A stretch of DNA of 64,000 nucleotides from Bradyrhizobium sp. SZCCHNS1050 (GCF_032484785.1 NZ_JAUETR010000001.1:4405501-4469500), one strand, 5' to 3'. Positions 1-7,776 are shown, counted from the first letter of the stretch. Numbers and translations: made by a program. The notes: generated by a model from the sequence alone, not told the origin.

Positions 1-1631
1 GACACGTAGAGGCTCTGGTCGACATGCGGCGCCGGCGCCTTCAGGCGCGAACGCAGATCCGCCTCCTCGCCGTTGTCGGTGAAGGTGATGCAGTCCATCG
101 GACAGATGTCGGCGCAGGCGTCGCATTCGATGCACAGCGTGTCGGAGAACACCGTCTGCACGTCGCAATTCAGGCAGCGATGCGCCTCGCCGAGCGCGAG
201 CTTGACGTCGTAGCCGAGCTCGACCTCGGCGCGGATGTCCTTCAGCGCGACCACCTTGTCGCGGTGCGGCACCTTGAAGCGCTTCTCGGACGAAACGTCG
301 TTGTCATAGCTCCATTCATGGATGCCCATCTTCTGCGAGGAGACATGCACCTCGGGCAGCGGCCGCTCGGTGATGTCCTCGCCGGACAGCAGGCGGTGGA
401 TCGACAGCGCCGCCTCGTGGCCCTGGGCGACCGCCCAGATGATGTTCTTCGGACCGAACGCCGCATCGCCGCCGAAGAACACTTTCGGGTTGGTCGAGAC
501 GAAGGTTGTCGGATCGACCACCGGCATGTGCCATTTGTCGAACGCGATGTCGCAATCGGCCTCGATCCAGGGGAACGCGTTCTCCTGGCCGACGGCGACC
601 AGCACGTCGTCGCACTCATAGGTGACGTCGGGCTCGCCCGACGGCACCAGCGAGCGACGGCCGCTGGCGTCATATTCGGCCTTCACCTTCTGGAAGGTGA
701 CGCCGGTGAGCCTGCCATTGTCGTGATTGAAGGCGACCGGCACGAGATAGTTGAGGATCGGAATGTCCTCGTGCAGCGCGTCCTCCTTCTCCCAGGGCGA
801 CGCCTTCATCTCCTCGAAGCCGGAGCGCACGATGACCTTGACGTCCTCGCCGCCGAGCCGTCGCGCGGTGCGGCAGCAATCCATCGCGGTGTTGCCGCCG
901 CCGAGCACGATCACGCGCCTGCCGATCTTGTCGGTGTGTCCGAACGAGACGCTGGAGAGCCAGTCGATGCCGAGATGGATGTTCGCGGCGGCTTCCTTGC
1001 GTCCGGGAATGTTCAGCTCCCGGCCGCGTGGCGCGCCGGAGCCGATGAAGATGGCATCATAGTTCTCGGCCAGCAGCGTCTTGAGGCTGTCGACGCGATG
1101 TCCGGCCTTGTAGTCGACGCCGAGGCCGAGCACGTAGCCCGTCTCCTCGTCGATGACGCTGTCGGGCAGGCGGAATTTGGGGATCTGCGAGCGCATCATG
1201 CCGCCGGGCTTTGGGTCGGCATCGAACACGGTGCAGTGATAGCCGAGCGGCGCGAGATCGCGCGCCACCGTCAGCGAGGCCGGGCCGCCGCCGACCAGCG
1301 CGATGCGCCGGCCGTTCTTCGGGGCAGGGCGCGGCAGGCGCTGATGGATGTCGTCCTTGAAATCGGCCGCAACGCGCTTCAGGCGGCAGATCGCGACCGG
1401 GCTTTCCTCGACACGCCCCCGTCGGCAGGCGGGCTCGCAAGGGCGATCGCAGGTGCGTCCGAGAATGCCCGGGAATACATTCGATTTCCAATTGATCATG
1501 TAGGCGTCGCTGTAGCGACCCTCAGCGATCAGGCGGATGTATTCAGGGACCGGAGTGTGTGCGGGACAAGCCCATTGGCAGTCGACCACTTTGTGAAAGT
1601 AGTCGGGGGCCGAGATATCAGTCGCTCTCAT
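1..1631 (-). CDS. GltD-like FAD/NAD(P)-binding oxidoreductase with C-terminal ferredoxin domain (3' end outside window)
   Basis: The frame is open from an ATG at 1631 to the left edge, giving at least 543 residues. The N-terminus carries the cysteine cluster of glutamate synthase small-subunit-like proteins (C18, C22, C61, C65, C69). A Rossmann motif LVGGGPASL follows near residue 112 and a second nucleotide-binding motif VIVLGGGNTAMDCC lies mid-protein. Near the visible end is a 4Fe-4S ferredoxin motif, CIECDACADICP, preceded by a CLNC pair. The family moves electrons between NAD(P)H, FAD and Fe-S clusters. Known GltD ends before such a ferredoxin, so this is the longer relative often found beside 2-oxoacid:ferredoxin oxidoreductases. 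That partner would lie to the left and is not visible, so the electron acceptor is inferred. In-frame TGA immediately precedes the chosen start. Confidence 0.85.
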   Translation of the reverse strand, partial: MRATDISAPDYFHKVVDCQWACPAHTPVPEYIRLIAEGRYSDAYMINWKSNVFPGILGRTCDRPCEPACRRGRVEESPVAICRLKRVAADFKDDIHQRLPRPAPKNGRRIALVGGGPASLTVARDLAPLGYHCTVFDADPKPGGMMRSQIPKFRLPDSVIDEETGYVLGLGVDYKAGHRVDSLKTLLAENYDAIFIGSGAPRGRELNIPGRKEAAANIHLGIDWLSSVSFGHTDKIGRRVIVLGGGNTAMDCCRTARRLGGEDVKVIVRSGFEEMKASPWEKEDALHEDIPILNYLVPVAFNHDNGRLTGVTFQKVKAEYDASGRRSLVPSGEPDVTYECDDVLVAVGQENAFPWIEADCDIAFDKWHMPVVDPTTFVSTNPKVFFGGDAAFGPKNIIWAVAQGHEAALSIHRLLSGEDITERPLPEVHVSSQKMGIHEWSYDNDVSSEKRFKVPHRDKVVALKDIRAEVELGYDVKLALGEAHRCLNCDVQTVFSDTLCIECDACADICPMDCITFTDNGEEADLRSRLKAPAPHVDQSLYV

Positions 1632-1760
1632 TCATACCCTGTCCGCGCGGCGAACCATGAGCGCGCGGCCTTCCTGACGTGAGGACGACTGCTTGTTCAG
1701 GATCGGCTAGGGATCGATGTGGGTCCGGAGCAGGTCCTGTTCGTCGCCCTTCTGTTTTTT

Positions 1761-1801
1761 GAATGGCTCAATTGAATAGTCTTATCAGACTAGAGCCATT
1801 C
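1761..1801. promoter_or_regulatory. nested palindrome upstream of the oxidoreductase gene
   Basis: An outer perfect 9-bp inverted repeat (GAATGGCTC at 1761-1769, GAGCCATTC at 1793-1801) encloses an inner perfect dyad TAGTCT-TATC-AGACTA at 1777-1792. It lies 130 bp upstream of the minus-strand start at 1631 in an AT-rich stretch, so an operator or a 5'-leader hairpin is plausible. I could not match it to a known regulator box (Irr, RirA, FixK consensus patterns do not fit). Confidence 0.45.
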
Positions 1802-1980
1802 CAAGGCGCGCACAAAGGCAAATTTGCAAAGCTGCCCCTCATGCACAGTGTGCGGCGCCGCATTGCCGGCCTGATGCTGCCACGTGTTGCGATGCGGCAT
1901 TTTCGGTGACGATAGATTGCGAGGATGATGATAAATTAAAGAATGGAGGGTGGAGCACGCGGGTTGCCACGCACTCCGCC

Positions 1981-2064
1981 GTCATGCCCGGGCTTGTCCC
2001 GGGCATCCACGTCGTTCCCAGGATGCCGCACAACGTGGATGGCCGGGACGAGCCCGGCCATGAC
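1981..2064. repeat. palindromic intergenic repeat, family A, copy 1
   Basis: A sequence beginning GTCATGCCCGGGCTTGTCCC pairs with its imperfect reverse complement ending AGCCCGGCCATGAC. Near-identical copies occur at 10051-10134 and 12470-12553. It resembles the REP/BIME-like elements common between alphaproteobacterial genes. It is intergenic in all three cases. Confidence 0.85.
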
Positions 2065-2089
2065 GATGTGGAGAGAGGCGGGATCTAAC

Positions 2090-2761
2090 TCACTTCGCCG
2101 CCGCGATGTCGGCGCGGCTCAAGTCCCACATCAGGCGATAGATGCCGGCCGAGATCTGCGTCGCCAGCGGACCGTCGATCGCCGCGAAGCGGGTGGTCAT
2201 CAAGGTGGCGATGGCATGACTGTCGGTACCGTCGATGAGGATGAACCAGTCGGCATCGCGCGAGCTCGCAGGAACTCCGGCCGCGGGACCGGAGAGGTCG
2301 GCATCGCCTTCGAGCAGATGCATTGAGATGATGCCCCTCAGCTTGCTTGGGTCGAGCTCGACCTGCAGCGCGTCGCGCAACGCTTTGTCCTGCCCGGGTT
2401 TGGGCCGCAGGCGGATGATGCCCAGCACGGCGCCGCGACCGGCGCCGATCGAGATCGTGATGCGCGCGACGCTGCGGATCATGTTCTTGAACCGCGCCAT
2501 CACCGCCTTCGACCATTCCGTCGGCGACTCCAGCCGGGCGCGGTAGGCCGCGCTGTCGAGCACGTCGATCGTTTCGGTCGAATACAGGCAGAGATATTTC
2601 GGGCTGCCCTGCTCGGCGACATAGCGTCGCGCCTCGATGAAGCCGGGGATGGCCACGCGCTCTTCGAGATGCTCGCTGTCATACCAATGGTTGAAATCGG
2701 CTTCATGCTCAGCATCGATGTTCATCGATGTCAAAAGCATGCCTTTCCCGGCGATGGGCAT
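2090..2761 (-). CDS. DUF4286-like dimeric alpha/beta-barrel protein
   Basis: A 223-residue protein without signal peptide. It starts at ATG 2761 with AAGGAC about 8 nt upstream. The N-terminus (GMLLTSMNIDAEHEADFNHW) followed by YDSEHLEERVAIPGF is the pattern I associate with DUF4286/EthD-like ferredoxin-fold proteins: a small beta-alpha-beta unit with a conserved N-H-W-Y-D-x-E-H segment near residues 24-31. A second, weaker copy of the fold appears to cover the C-terminal half (about 100-215). Members are found near aromatic or small-molecule catabolic genes, but no substrate can be named here. It stands alone between the oxidoreductase gene and the pqq operon. Confidence 0.7.
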   Translation of the reverse strand: MPIAGKGMLLTSMNIDAEHEADFNHWYDSEHLEERVAIPGFIEARRYVAEQGSPKYLCLYSTETIDVLDSAAYRARLESPTEWSKAVMARFKNMIRSVARITISIGAGRGAVLGIIRLRPKPGQDKALRDALQVELDPSKLRGIISMHLLEGDADLSGPAAGVPASSRDADWFILIDGTDSHAIATLMTTRFAAIDGPLATQISAGIYRLMWDLSRADIAAAK

Positions 2762-2790
2762 TGCAGATGTCCTTGTTCAGCGGCCAATTC

Positions 2791-2923
2791 CTCATGGTGA
2801 GGGCGTCACTTGGCGCGTCTCCCGGACAATGCTGCGCATTGCCTGGTGAACCATGAGGCGGGGGATGTCTGGGGCCTCATCCTTTGAGACGCCATGCCGC
2901 GCATGGCTCCTCAGGATGAGGAG
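2791..2923. repeat. imperfect inverted repeat, family B (CTCATGGTGAGG type)
   Basis: The segment starts CTCATGGTGAGG and closes with CTCCTCAGGATGAGG, with a middle copy of CCATGAGG / CCTCATCC. This is another common intergenic repeat type. It sits immediately downstream of the prolyl aminopeptidase stop at 2938 and may also serve as the 3' structure of the pqq operon transcript. A fragment of the same family occurs at 14018-14050. Confidence 0.6.
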
Positions 2924-2937
2924 AGATGACCATGTGT

Positions 2938-3930
2938 TTAAGGCGCAGTCGTGCGCGTCGCCATATCGCAGATGGCTTTCATGACCGCATCGCGGATGCC
3001 GGGATCATAAAGATTGTGACCTGCGGCTTCGACGACACGGATTTCGGCGTCGCGCCAGATTTCGGCCAGGCGCGCGGAGGTGGAGGGCGGACAGAGCAGG
3101 TCATAGCGGCCCTGCACGATGATTCCGGGAATCCCGCTGAGCCTGCTCGCATCACGCAGCAACTGGCCTTTCGCCATGAAGCTGTCCTGCGAGAAGTAAT
3201 GCGCCTCCATGAACGGCGTCGCCGGCAAGGCGGTGCCGGAGCGGATGGCGAGCCGATCCAGATGGGCGCGGGCGGGTTTGATCTCGGACAGCGCCCGCTC
3301 GGTGTCGTGCCAGGCGCGCGCAGCCGGGCCATGAATCGCCGGATCGGGATCGAGGATGCGGCGGAAATAGGCGTCGCACGGGTTGGCGCGTTCGTTCTCC
3401 GGCAGCATCTCCAGGAAGTCGCGGTGCAGGGCAGGGTGAAAGCGCGCCAGCGTCTCGCCGAATGCCGTCTCCACTTCCGCACGGGTGCCGAGGAACGTCG
3501 CCCGCAGCACCAGCCCCGTGACGCGCGTCGGGTGCGCCTGCGTATAGGCCAGCGCCAAGGTGGCGCCCCAGGAGCCGCCGGCGACGATCCAGCGGTCGAA
3601 ACCGAACTTTTCGCGGATCGCCTCCATGTCGGCGATCAGGTCGGGCAGGGTGTTGTTGTCGCGGCTGCGCGCAGGACGCGAGCGGCCGGCGCCGCGCTGG
3701 TCGAACAGCACGGCATGGAAGCGCTCGGGATCGAACAGCCGGCGGTGATCCGGCTGGCATCCGGAGCCCGGCCCACCATGCAGATAGACGGCGGGGATGC
3801 CGGCGGCGCAGCCGCTGCTCTCGACGTAGATCTGGTGACCGCCGGAGACATCTAGCCATTCCGACGTCAGCGGCGCGAACGGATCGCTGCGGCGCGCGGA
3901 GGCGCGGCCGGCTTCGGCGTCAGGCATCAT
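2938..3930 (-). CDS. pip: proline iminopeptidase (prolyl aminopeptidase), alpha/beta hydrolase
   Basis: This 330-residue alpha/beta hydrolase removes N-terminal proline from peptides. Near the N-terminus it shows the oxyanion motif HGGPGSG, then DQRGAGRS, the nucleophile elbow GGSWGATLAL, and near the C-terminus GRYDLLCPP and AGHNLYD supplying the catalytic Asp and His. These are the S33 peptidase signatures at usual family length. The start chosen is the first of two adjacent ATGs (3930; 3927 is the alternative). It overlaps the end of pqqE by 11 bp, so it is probably translated by coupling as the last gene of the pqq operon. A role in trimming PQQ-precursor peptides is inference from position only. 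Confidence 0.85.
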   Translation of the reverse strand: MMPDAEAGRASARRSDPFAPLTSEWLDVSGGHQIYVESSGCAAGIPAVYLHGGPGSGCQPDHRRLFDPERFHAVLFDQRGAGRSRPARSRDNNTLPDLIADMEAIREKFGFDRWIVAGGSWGATLALAYTQAHPTRVTGLVLRATFLGTRAEVETAFGETLARFHPALHRDFLEMLPENERANPCDAYFRRILDPDPAIHGPAARAWHDTERALSEIKPARAHLDRLAIRSGTALPATPFMEAHYFSQDSFMAKGQLLRDASRLSGIPGIIVQGRYDLLCPPSTSARLAEIWRDAEIRVVEAAGHNLYDPGIRDAVMKAICDMATRTTAP

Positions 3931-5113
3931 TGCTCTCGGGCGTGCCGCCGGCGAAGTTGCGATAGAGGAAGCGGTCCTTGCCCGAGGCCGCGTCACGCTC
4001 GGCCTGCTTGAAGATGCTCTCGTGCAGCGGCGACAGCGTGCAGGCCGGATCGGTATTCCCCGCATCGCCGGTCAGCGCGAACGCCTGGCAGCGGCAGCCG
4101 CCGAAATCGATCTCGCGGAACTCGCAGGATTTGCACGGCTCCTTCATCCAGCCGGTGCCACGGTAGCGGTTGAAGGCCTCGGAGTTCTGCCAGATCCAGG
4201 CGATCGAATGGTTCGACCGCACGGACATGAAGTCGAGCCCGGTGATGCTCTCGGCAGCGTGGCAGGGCAGGATCTTGCCCGAGGGAGAGATGTTGAAGAA
4301 CTGCCGGCCCCAGCCGCCCATGCACTTCTTCGGCCGCAGCGCGTAGTAGTCCGGCACGACGTAGTCGATCGTCAGCGTGCCCTTCAGCCGCTCGCGCGCC
4401 TCCTCGACCATGCGGTCGGTCTCTTCGAGCTGGGCGTAGGTCGGCATCAGGCTGGCGCGATTCTTCAGCGCCCAGCCGTAATATTGCACGTTGGCGACCT
4501 CGAGCCGGTCGGCATCGAGATCGATCGCCATCTGGATGATGTCGGGCAGCTGATGCAGGTTCTGCCGGTGCATCACGGCGTTGACCGTCAGCGGCAGGTC
4601 GAGCTCGCGGGTCCAGCGCGCGACCTCGAGCTTCTTGACGTGGCCGCCCTTGTAGCCGCCGACGCGGTCGGCGATGCCGGCCTCGCTGCCCTGGAAGCTG
4701 ATCTGGACATGGGACAGCCCGGCATCGGCCAGCTCCTTCAGCCGCTCCCGCGTCAGCAGCACGGCCGAGGTGATCAGGTTGGTGTAGAGGCCGACGTCGT
4801 TGGCATGCTGCACCAGCTCGACCAGATCCTTGCGCGCGGTCGGCTCGCCGCCGGAGAAGTGGATCTGCAGCACGCCGATCTCGGCGAGCTCGGACAGCAC
4901 CTTCTTCCATTCCGTGGTGGTCAGCTCCTGTCCGGCGCGATCGAGTTCCAGCGGGTTGGAGCAATAGGGGCATTGCAGCGGACAGCGATGCGTGAGTTCG
5001 AGCAGCACGGCGAGCGGAATGCCGTAGGTTTCGGCCACGGAACCGCGCCGCTCCAGCACGGCGAGGCCGTCATTGCTGTCGATGGGCGGTGAGGTGTCGG
5101 TCAGCTCGGTCAT
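3920..5113 (-). CDS. pqqE: PqqE, radical SAM enzyme of PQQ biosynthesis
   Basis: PqqE makes the C-C cross-link between the conserved Glu and Tyr of the PqqA peptide, using S-adenosylmethionine and Fe-S clusters, with PqqA presented by PqqD. The 397-residue protein carries the radical SAM motif CPLQCPYC (C44, C48, C51) and a C-terminal SPASM region with cysteines in PCKSCEFREIDFGGCRC and DPACTLS for auxiliary clusters. The length is typical. The start ATG overlaps the pqqD stop (ATGA), and its own 3' end overlaps the prolyl aminopeptidase gene, so translation is likely coupled through the three genes. Confidence 0.97.
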   Translation of the reverse strand: MTELTDTSPPIDSNDGLAVLERRGSVAETYGIPLAVLLELTHRCPLQCPYCSNPLELDRAGQELTTTEWKKVLSELAEIGVLQIHFSGGEPTARKDLVELVQHANDVGLYTNLITSAVLLTRERLKELADAGLSHVQISFQGSEAGIADRVGGYKGGHVKKLEVARWTRELDLPLTVNAVMHRQNLHQLPDIIQMAIDLDADRLEVANVQYYGWALKNRASLMPTYAQLEETDRMVEEARERLKGTLTIDYVVPDYYALRPKKCMGGWGRQFFNISPSGKILPCHAAESITGLDFMSVRSNHSIAWIWQNSEAFNRYRGTGWMKEPCKSCEFREIDFGGCRCQAFALTGDAGNTDPACTLSPLHESIFKQAERDAASGKDRFLYRNFAGGTPESNDA

Positions 5114-5418
5114 GATGTCGTCTCCCGAACCTCGGTCAGGAATCCCTTGTCGGCGAGATCCTGCAGCATGGCAACCACATCGGTCGCGATGACGTCGCGA
5201 GGCGCGGCATATTTCGCCGCGAGCTCGTCGATGATATCAGCGACGCTGCGCGCGCCATCGCACAGCTTGAGCACCTCGATCGCGATCTCGTCCGGCGCCA
5301 GCACGCGTTCCGGCGCCAGGATCACCCAGAGCTGCCGGGTCTCGTCGAACTTCAGCTTGGCATGCCGCGGCAGCACCACGCGGCTGGTCTCGGCAACTTG
5401 GATGTGACGCGGGGCCAT
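5110..5418 (-). CDS. pqqD: PqqD, peptide chaperone of PQQ biosynthesis
   Basis: PqqD binds the PqqA precursor peptide and delivers it to PqqE. The 102-residue protein has the family pattern: RHAKLKFDETRQLWVILAPE (a beta-hairpin with the conserved D-x-x-R) near residues 18-37, then the winged-helix-like segment DEIAIEVLKLCDGARSVADI and a C-terminal helix ending LADKGFL. It is slightly longer than the common 90-95 residues. It overlaps pqqE by 4 bp. No strong ribosome binding site is visible at ATG 5418. It is separated from pqqC by 245 bp that hold a large inverted repeat. Confidence 0.95.
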   Translation of the reverse strand: MAPRHIQVAETSRVVLPRHAKLKFDETRQLWVILAPERVLAPDEIAIEVLKLCDGARSVADIIDELAAKYAAPRDVIATDVVAMLQDLADKGFLTEVRETTS

Positions 5419-5476
5419 GGCGGGTCTCTAGCCGATGATTGTTGCGTTCTGTCCGATGCCGCGGCATCGGCGGTGC

Positions 5477-5628
5477 CCACCCTCCCCTGGAGGGGGAGGG
5501 TCGTTGCGCATCGCCCGCGATGCGCAACGGGGTGGGGCGATCTCTCCATGCGCACCGCGGCAGGTGGCTTCACCCCACCCCGCCTCGCGCTTCGCGCGAG
5601 CCGACCCTCCCCCTCCAGGGGAGGGTGG
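5477..5628. repeat. 27-bp perfect inverted repeat between pqqC and pqqD
   Basis: Arms at 5477-5503 and 5602-5628 are exact reverse complements over 27 bp; each arm is itself rich in CCCTCC/GGAGGG palindromes. The 98-bp centre holds further stems (TTGCGCATCG..CGATGCGCAA and CTCGCGC..GCGCGAG). Being inside the operon, it will be transcribed as a strongly structured RNA between the pqqC and pqqD coding regions. It looks like an inserted repeat element rather than a gene; the same motif style recurs at 36079-36277. Confidence 0.85.
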
Positions 5629-5663
5629 CACCGGTACCCTTGAGAGAGCCGCGAAGACCACGC

Positions 5664-6443
5664 TCAGCCCTCCTTCGGCACGAAGGCGCCGGGCGGGATG
5701 TGGCCCTCGACATAGGCATGATACAGCGCGTCGAGCTGCACCCACAGCACGTTGGTCTTGAAGATCAGCGCGTTGCACACGGCGGCGCGCTGCTCCGGCG
5801 TGGTGGCGTGCTCCTTGACGTAATGCAGCGCGAAGTTCGCGTCGCGCGGCGCCTGGGTGAGACGGCGCTTGAAGTAGCTCATCGTGTCGTTGTTGACGAA
5901 ATCGTAGTGCTCGAGCATGCCCGAGATGCGCTCTTCATGGATGCTCGGCGCGAACAGCTCGGTCAGCGACGAGGCGATCGCCTCCAGCGGCGAGCGGTCG
6001 CGGCAGAAATGCACATAGGCTTCGACCGCGAAGCGGGTGGCCGGCAGGATGCCTTCGGTCGATTCGACGTAGGCCGTGTCGAGGCCGAGGCCTTCGGTCA
6101 GTTTGATCCAGCGCTCGATGCCGCCCTCGCTGCCGACATCGCCATCATGATCCTCGATGCGGTGCCGCCATTCCAGCCGCGTGGCGCGGTCGCGGAAGCG
6201 CGTCATCACCATCGCGTCCTTCAGCGGGATCGTCGACTGGTAGTAGTAGCGGTTGAGCGCCCAGGCCTGCACCTGGCCCTTGTTGAGCTTGCCGCCGTGC
6301 AGCAGCTTATGAAACGGGTGGTGGTTGTGATAGCGCGTCGCGCCGATATGGCGAAGTGCTGCTTCCAATTCGCTTGCACTGTTCAGCGTCACGCCGCGTC
6401 CGATCGACAGCGCCGTCATTCCGCTCAGATTGACCTCACTCAC
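5664..6443 (-). CDS. pqqC: PqqC, pyrroloquinoline-quinone synthase
   Basis: PqqC is the cofactor-free oxidase that carries out ring closure and the eight-electron oxidation giving PQQ. The 259-residue, all-helical haem-oxygenase-like protein shows conserved blocks YHNHHPFHKLLHGGKLNKGQ, QAWALNRYYYQSTIPLKDA, RIEDHDGDVGSEGGIERWI and FAPSIHEERISGMLEHYDF, which include the active-site His, Arg, Tyr and Lys residues. It starts with GTG at 6443, within GTGA that also contains the pqqB stop, so the two genes overlap by 4 bp and are probably coupled. Confidence 0.97.
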   Translation of the reverse strand: MSEVNLSGMTALSIGRGVTLNSASELEAALRHIGATRYHNHHPFHKLLHGGKLNKGQVQAWALNRYYYQSTIPLKDAMVMTRFRDRATRLEWRHRIEDHDGDVGSEGGIERWIKLTEGLGLDTAYVESTEGILPATRFAVEAYVHFCRDRSPLEAIASSLTELFAPSIHEERISGMLEHYDFVNNDTMSYFKRRLTQAPRDANFALHYVKEHATTPEQRAAVCNALIFKTNVLWVQLDALYHAYVEGHIPPGAFVPKEG

Positions 6444-7369
6444 AGTACGATCTCCATCCCTTCAGCGGGGATTTCCCATCCCTCGCGTTCCAACGTTTGC
6501 CGCTCGGGTGAGGCGTGCAGCCACGCCGGATTGGAGTTGTTGATGTGCAGGAAGACCTTCCTGCCGATCGCGAGGTCCGCCAGCTGCTTGATCGCGCCGC
6601 TTTCTCCGGACATCGCGATATGTCCCATGCTCTGCCCGGTCTTGTTGCCGAGTCCGGCCTGGATCATCTCGTCGTCGCGCCACACCGTGCCGTCGAACAG
6701 CACCAAGGGCGCGCCCCTCAATCTCGTTCTCAGATCATCGTCCACGCCGGCACAGGCGGCGATGACGTAGCAATATTGCCCGCCTTCGAGATCGGCGATC
6801 TTCAGGCCCAGCGTGTCGCCGGTCGAGGAGCTGCCGCCGGGATGCTGCTTGTCGCGCAGATACCACGCGCTCGTTCCCGAGACGGCGAAGGCCGTGATCT
6901 CCAGGCCCGAGGGCCGGCCGTCCTGCAGCAGCGGCCGGAACGGCACATCGATCACGATCGGCACGCGCTTGACGGTCTCGTCCTTCAGCACATCGAAGAT
7001 GTTGTTCGATCTGAGGATCGCAAGCACTTTGGGGTGCGCATGGATCGAAAACGGCGAGCTCTCGCGCATCGACAGCAGCCCCGTGACCGCGTCGATCTCG
7101 CCATTGGTCAGGATCACGCCGGCGATCGGACTGTGGCGCAGGGTGCCGGGCTTCGGATGCAGTTGCGGCGTGCGGGTAACCTGCTGGCGCAGATCGGGCG
7201 AGGCGTTGATCAGGAACCAGTTGGCGCCATCAGCGCTGACCGCGACCGAGGCCTGGCTGTTGCTGATCTCGGGATGATCGGTGCGCGCGGCACGGCACAC
7301 GGCGCAGCCGCAATTCCACTGTGGCACTCCACCGCCTGCGGCGGCGCCCAGGACGACGAGGCGAAGCAT
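6440..7369 (-). CDS. pqqB: PqqB, metallo-beta-lactamase-fold protein of PQQ biosynthesis
   Basis: PqqB belongs to the metallo-hydrolase fold and is implicated in hydroxylating the cross-linked tyrosine-glutamate intermediate of PQQ. The 309-residue protein opens with LRLVVLGAAAGGGVPQWNCG and a CxCxxC pair (CGCAVC), typical of PqqB, and continues with GVILTNGEIDAVTGLLSMRE, where classical hydrolases would have the HxHxDH metal site. The start ATG at 7369 has AGGAGACGG ideally placed upstream. It lies 215 bp downstream of pqqA and overlaps pqqC by 4 bp. Confidence 0.97.
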   Translation of the reverse strand: MLRLVVLGAAAGGGVPQWNCGCAVCRAARTDHPEISNSQASVAVSADGANWFLINASPDLRQQVTRTPQLHPKPGTLRHSPIAGVILTNGEIDAVTGLLSMRESSPFSIHAHPKVLAILRSNNIFDVLKDETVKRVPIVIDVPFRPLLQDGRPSGLEITAFAVSGTSAWYLRDKQHPGGSSSTGDTLGLKIADLEGGQYCYVIAACAGVDDDLRTRLRGAPLVLFDGTVWRDDEMIQAGLGNKTGQSMGHIAMSGESGAIKQLADLAIGRKVFLHINNSNPAWLHASPERQTLEREGWEIPAEGMEIVL

Positions 7370-7544
7370 GAGCCGTCTCCTGGAATTCAGCTGTGGTGGC
7401 GCACGCGATTACCAGCGGCAGGATCACCGACAGGCAGGCTGACCAATGGTCAGGACCGCCCGCAGGGAAGGTGACGAGGGTGGGACATCCGACTAGCGTA
7501 CGGGCTGGCACATACGCGGTCGCTGATCCCCACCCTCAAGCGTC

Positions 7545-7573
7545 GACGTCCTGATCGCCGAGACCTGGACGTC
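7545..7573 (-). terminator. hairpin just downstream of pqqA (possible attenuator or processing site)
   Basis: GACGTCC (7545-7551) and GGACGTC (7567-7573) are perfect 7-bp arms with a 15-nt loop, 11 bp past the pqqA stop on the transcribed strand. A longer-loop pair GAGGGTGGG / CCCACCCTC (7476-7484, 7529-7537) follows. There is no T-run, so a simple intrinsic terminator is not supported. A partial terminator or RNA-end stabiliser would allow more PqqA peptide than downstream enzymes. Confidence 0.4.
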
Positions 7574-7584
7574 ACACCCGCGAA

Positions 7585-7665
7585 TTATTTGCGGGCCGCG
7601 CAGGCGTACATGTTGATTTCCATGCCGACCGGCACTTCAACGATCTTCGGTGCTTTCCAGGCCAT
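7585..7665 (-). CDS. pqqA: PqqA, precursor peptide of PQQ
   Basis: This 26-residue peptide (MAWKAPKIVEVPVGMEINMY then ACAARK) is the substrate from which PQQ is built: the Glu16 and Tyr20 side chains in the E-x-x-x-Y motif are cross-linked and excised. The conserved W3, P12 and G14 context matches PqqA of other proteobacteria. ATG at 7665 is preceded by a good GAAGGAGAGG site. It is the first gene of the pqq operon, with a 215-bp gap before pqqB. Confidence 0.97.
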   Translation of the reverse strand: MAWKAPKIVEVPVGMEINMYACAARK

Positions 7666-7702
7666 TGTCCTCTCCTTCAAGTCGGGACGGTTATCGTCCT
7701 CA

Positions 7703-7776
7703 GCAATAAACTACCGTGCTACGAAAAGTTCGCCAGTGGAATCTTTTTGTTTGAGCCTCTCAGGCCTGTTTATTGC
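7703..7776. promoter_or_regulatory. paired inverted repeat in the pqqA upstream region
   Basis: GCAATAAAC (7703-7711) and GTTTATTGC (7768-7776) are exact reverse complements separated by 56 bp and lie 38-111 bp upstream of the pqqA start. The stretch between them is AT-rich relative to the surroundings and is where a promoter would be expected. The rest of the 7666-7967 interval holds no gene. I could not recognise a sigma-54 or FixK-type box. Regulatory function is inferred. Confidence 0.4.

Larger units (their letters stand above)
1632..2089. other. intergenic region without a gene
   Basis: This 458-bp stretch separates two minus-strand genes. It holds the nested palindrome at 1761-1801 and the palindromic repeat at 1981-2064. 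No open frame in it has a plausible ribosome binding site or recognisable product. Confidence 0.6.

Noticed and set aside
24..1682. Long open frame on the plus strand (about 550 codons) opposite the oxidoreductase gene
   Set aside because: The minus-strand frame has clear flavin and Fe-S motifs. The plus-strand translation is a low-complexity antisense shadow rich in Arg, Ala, Val and His, as happens in high-GC genes.
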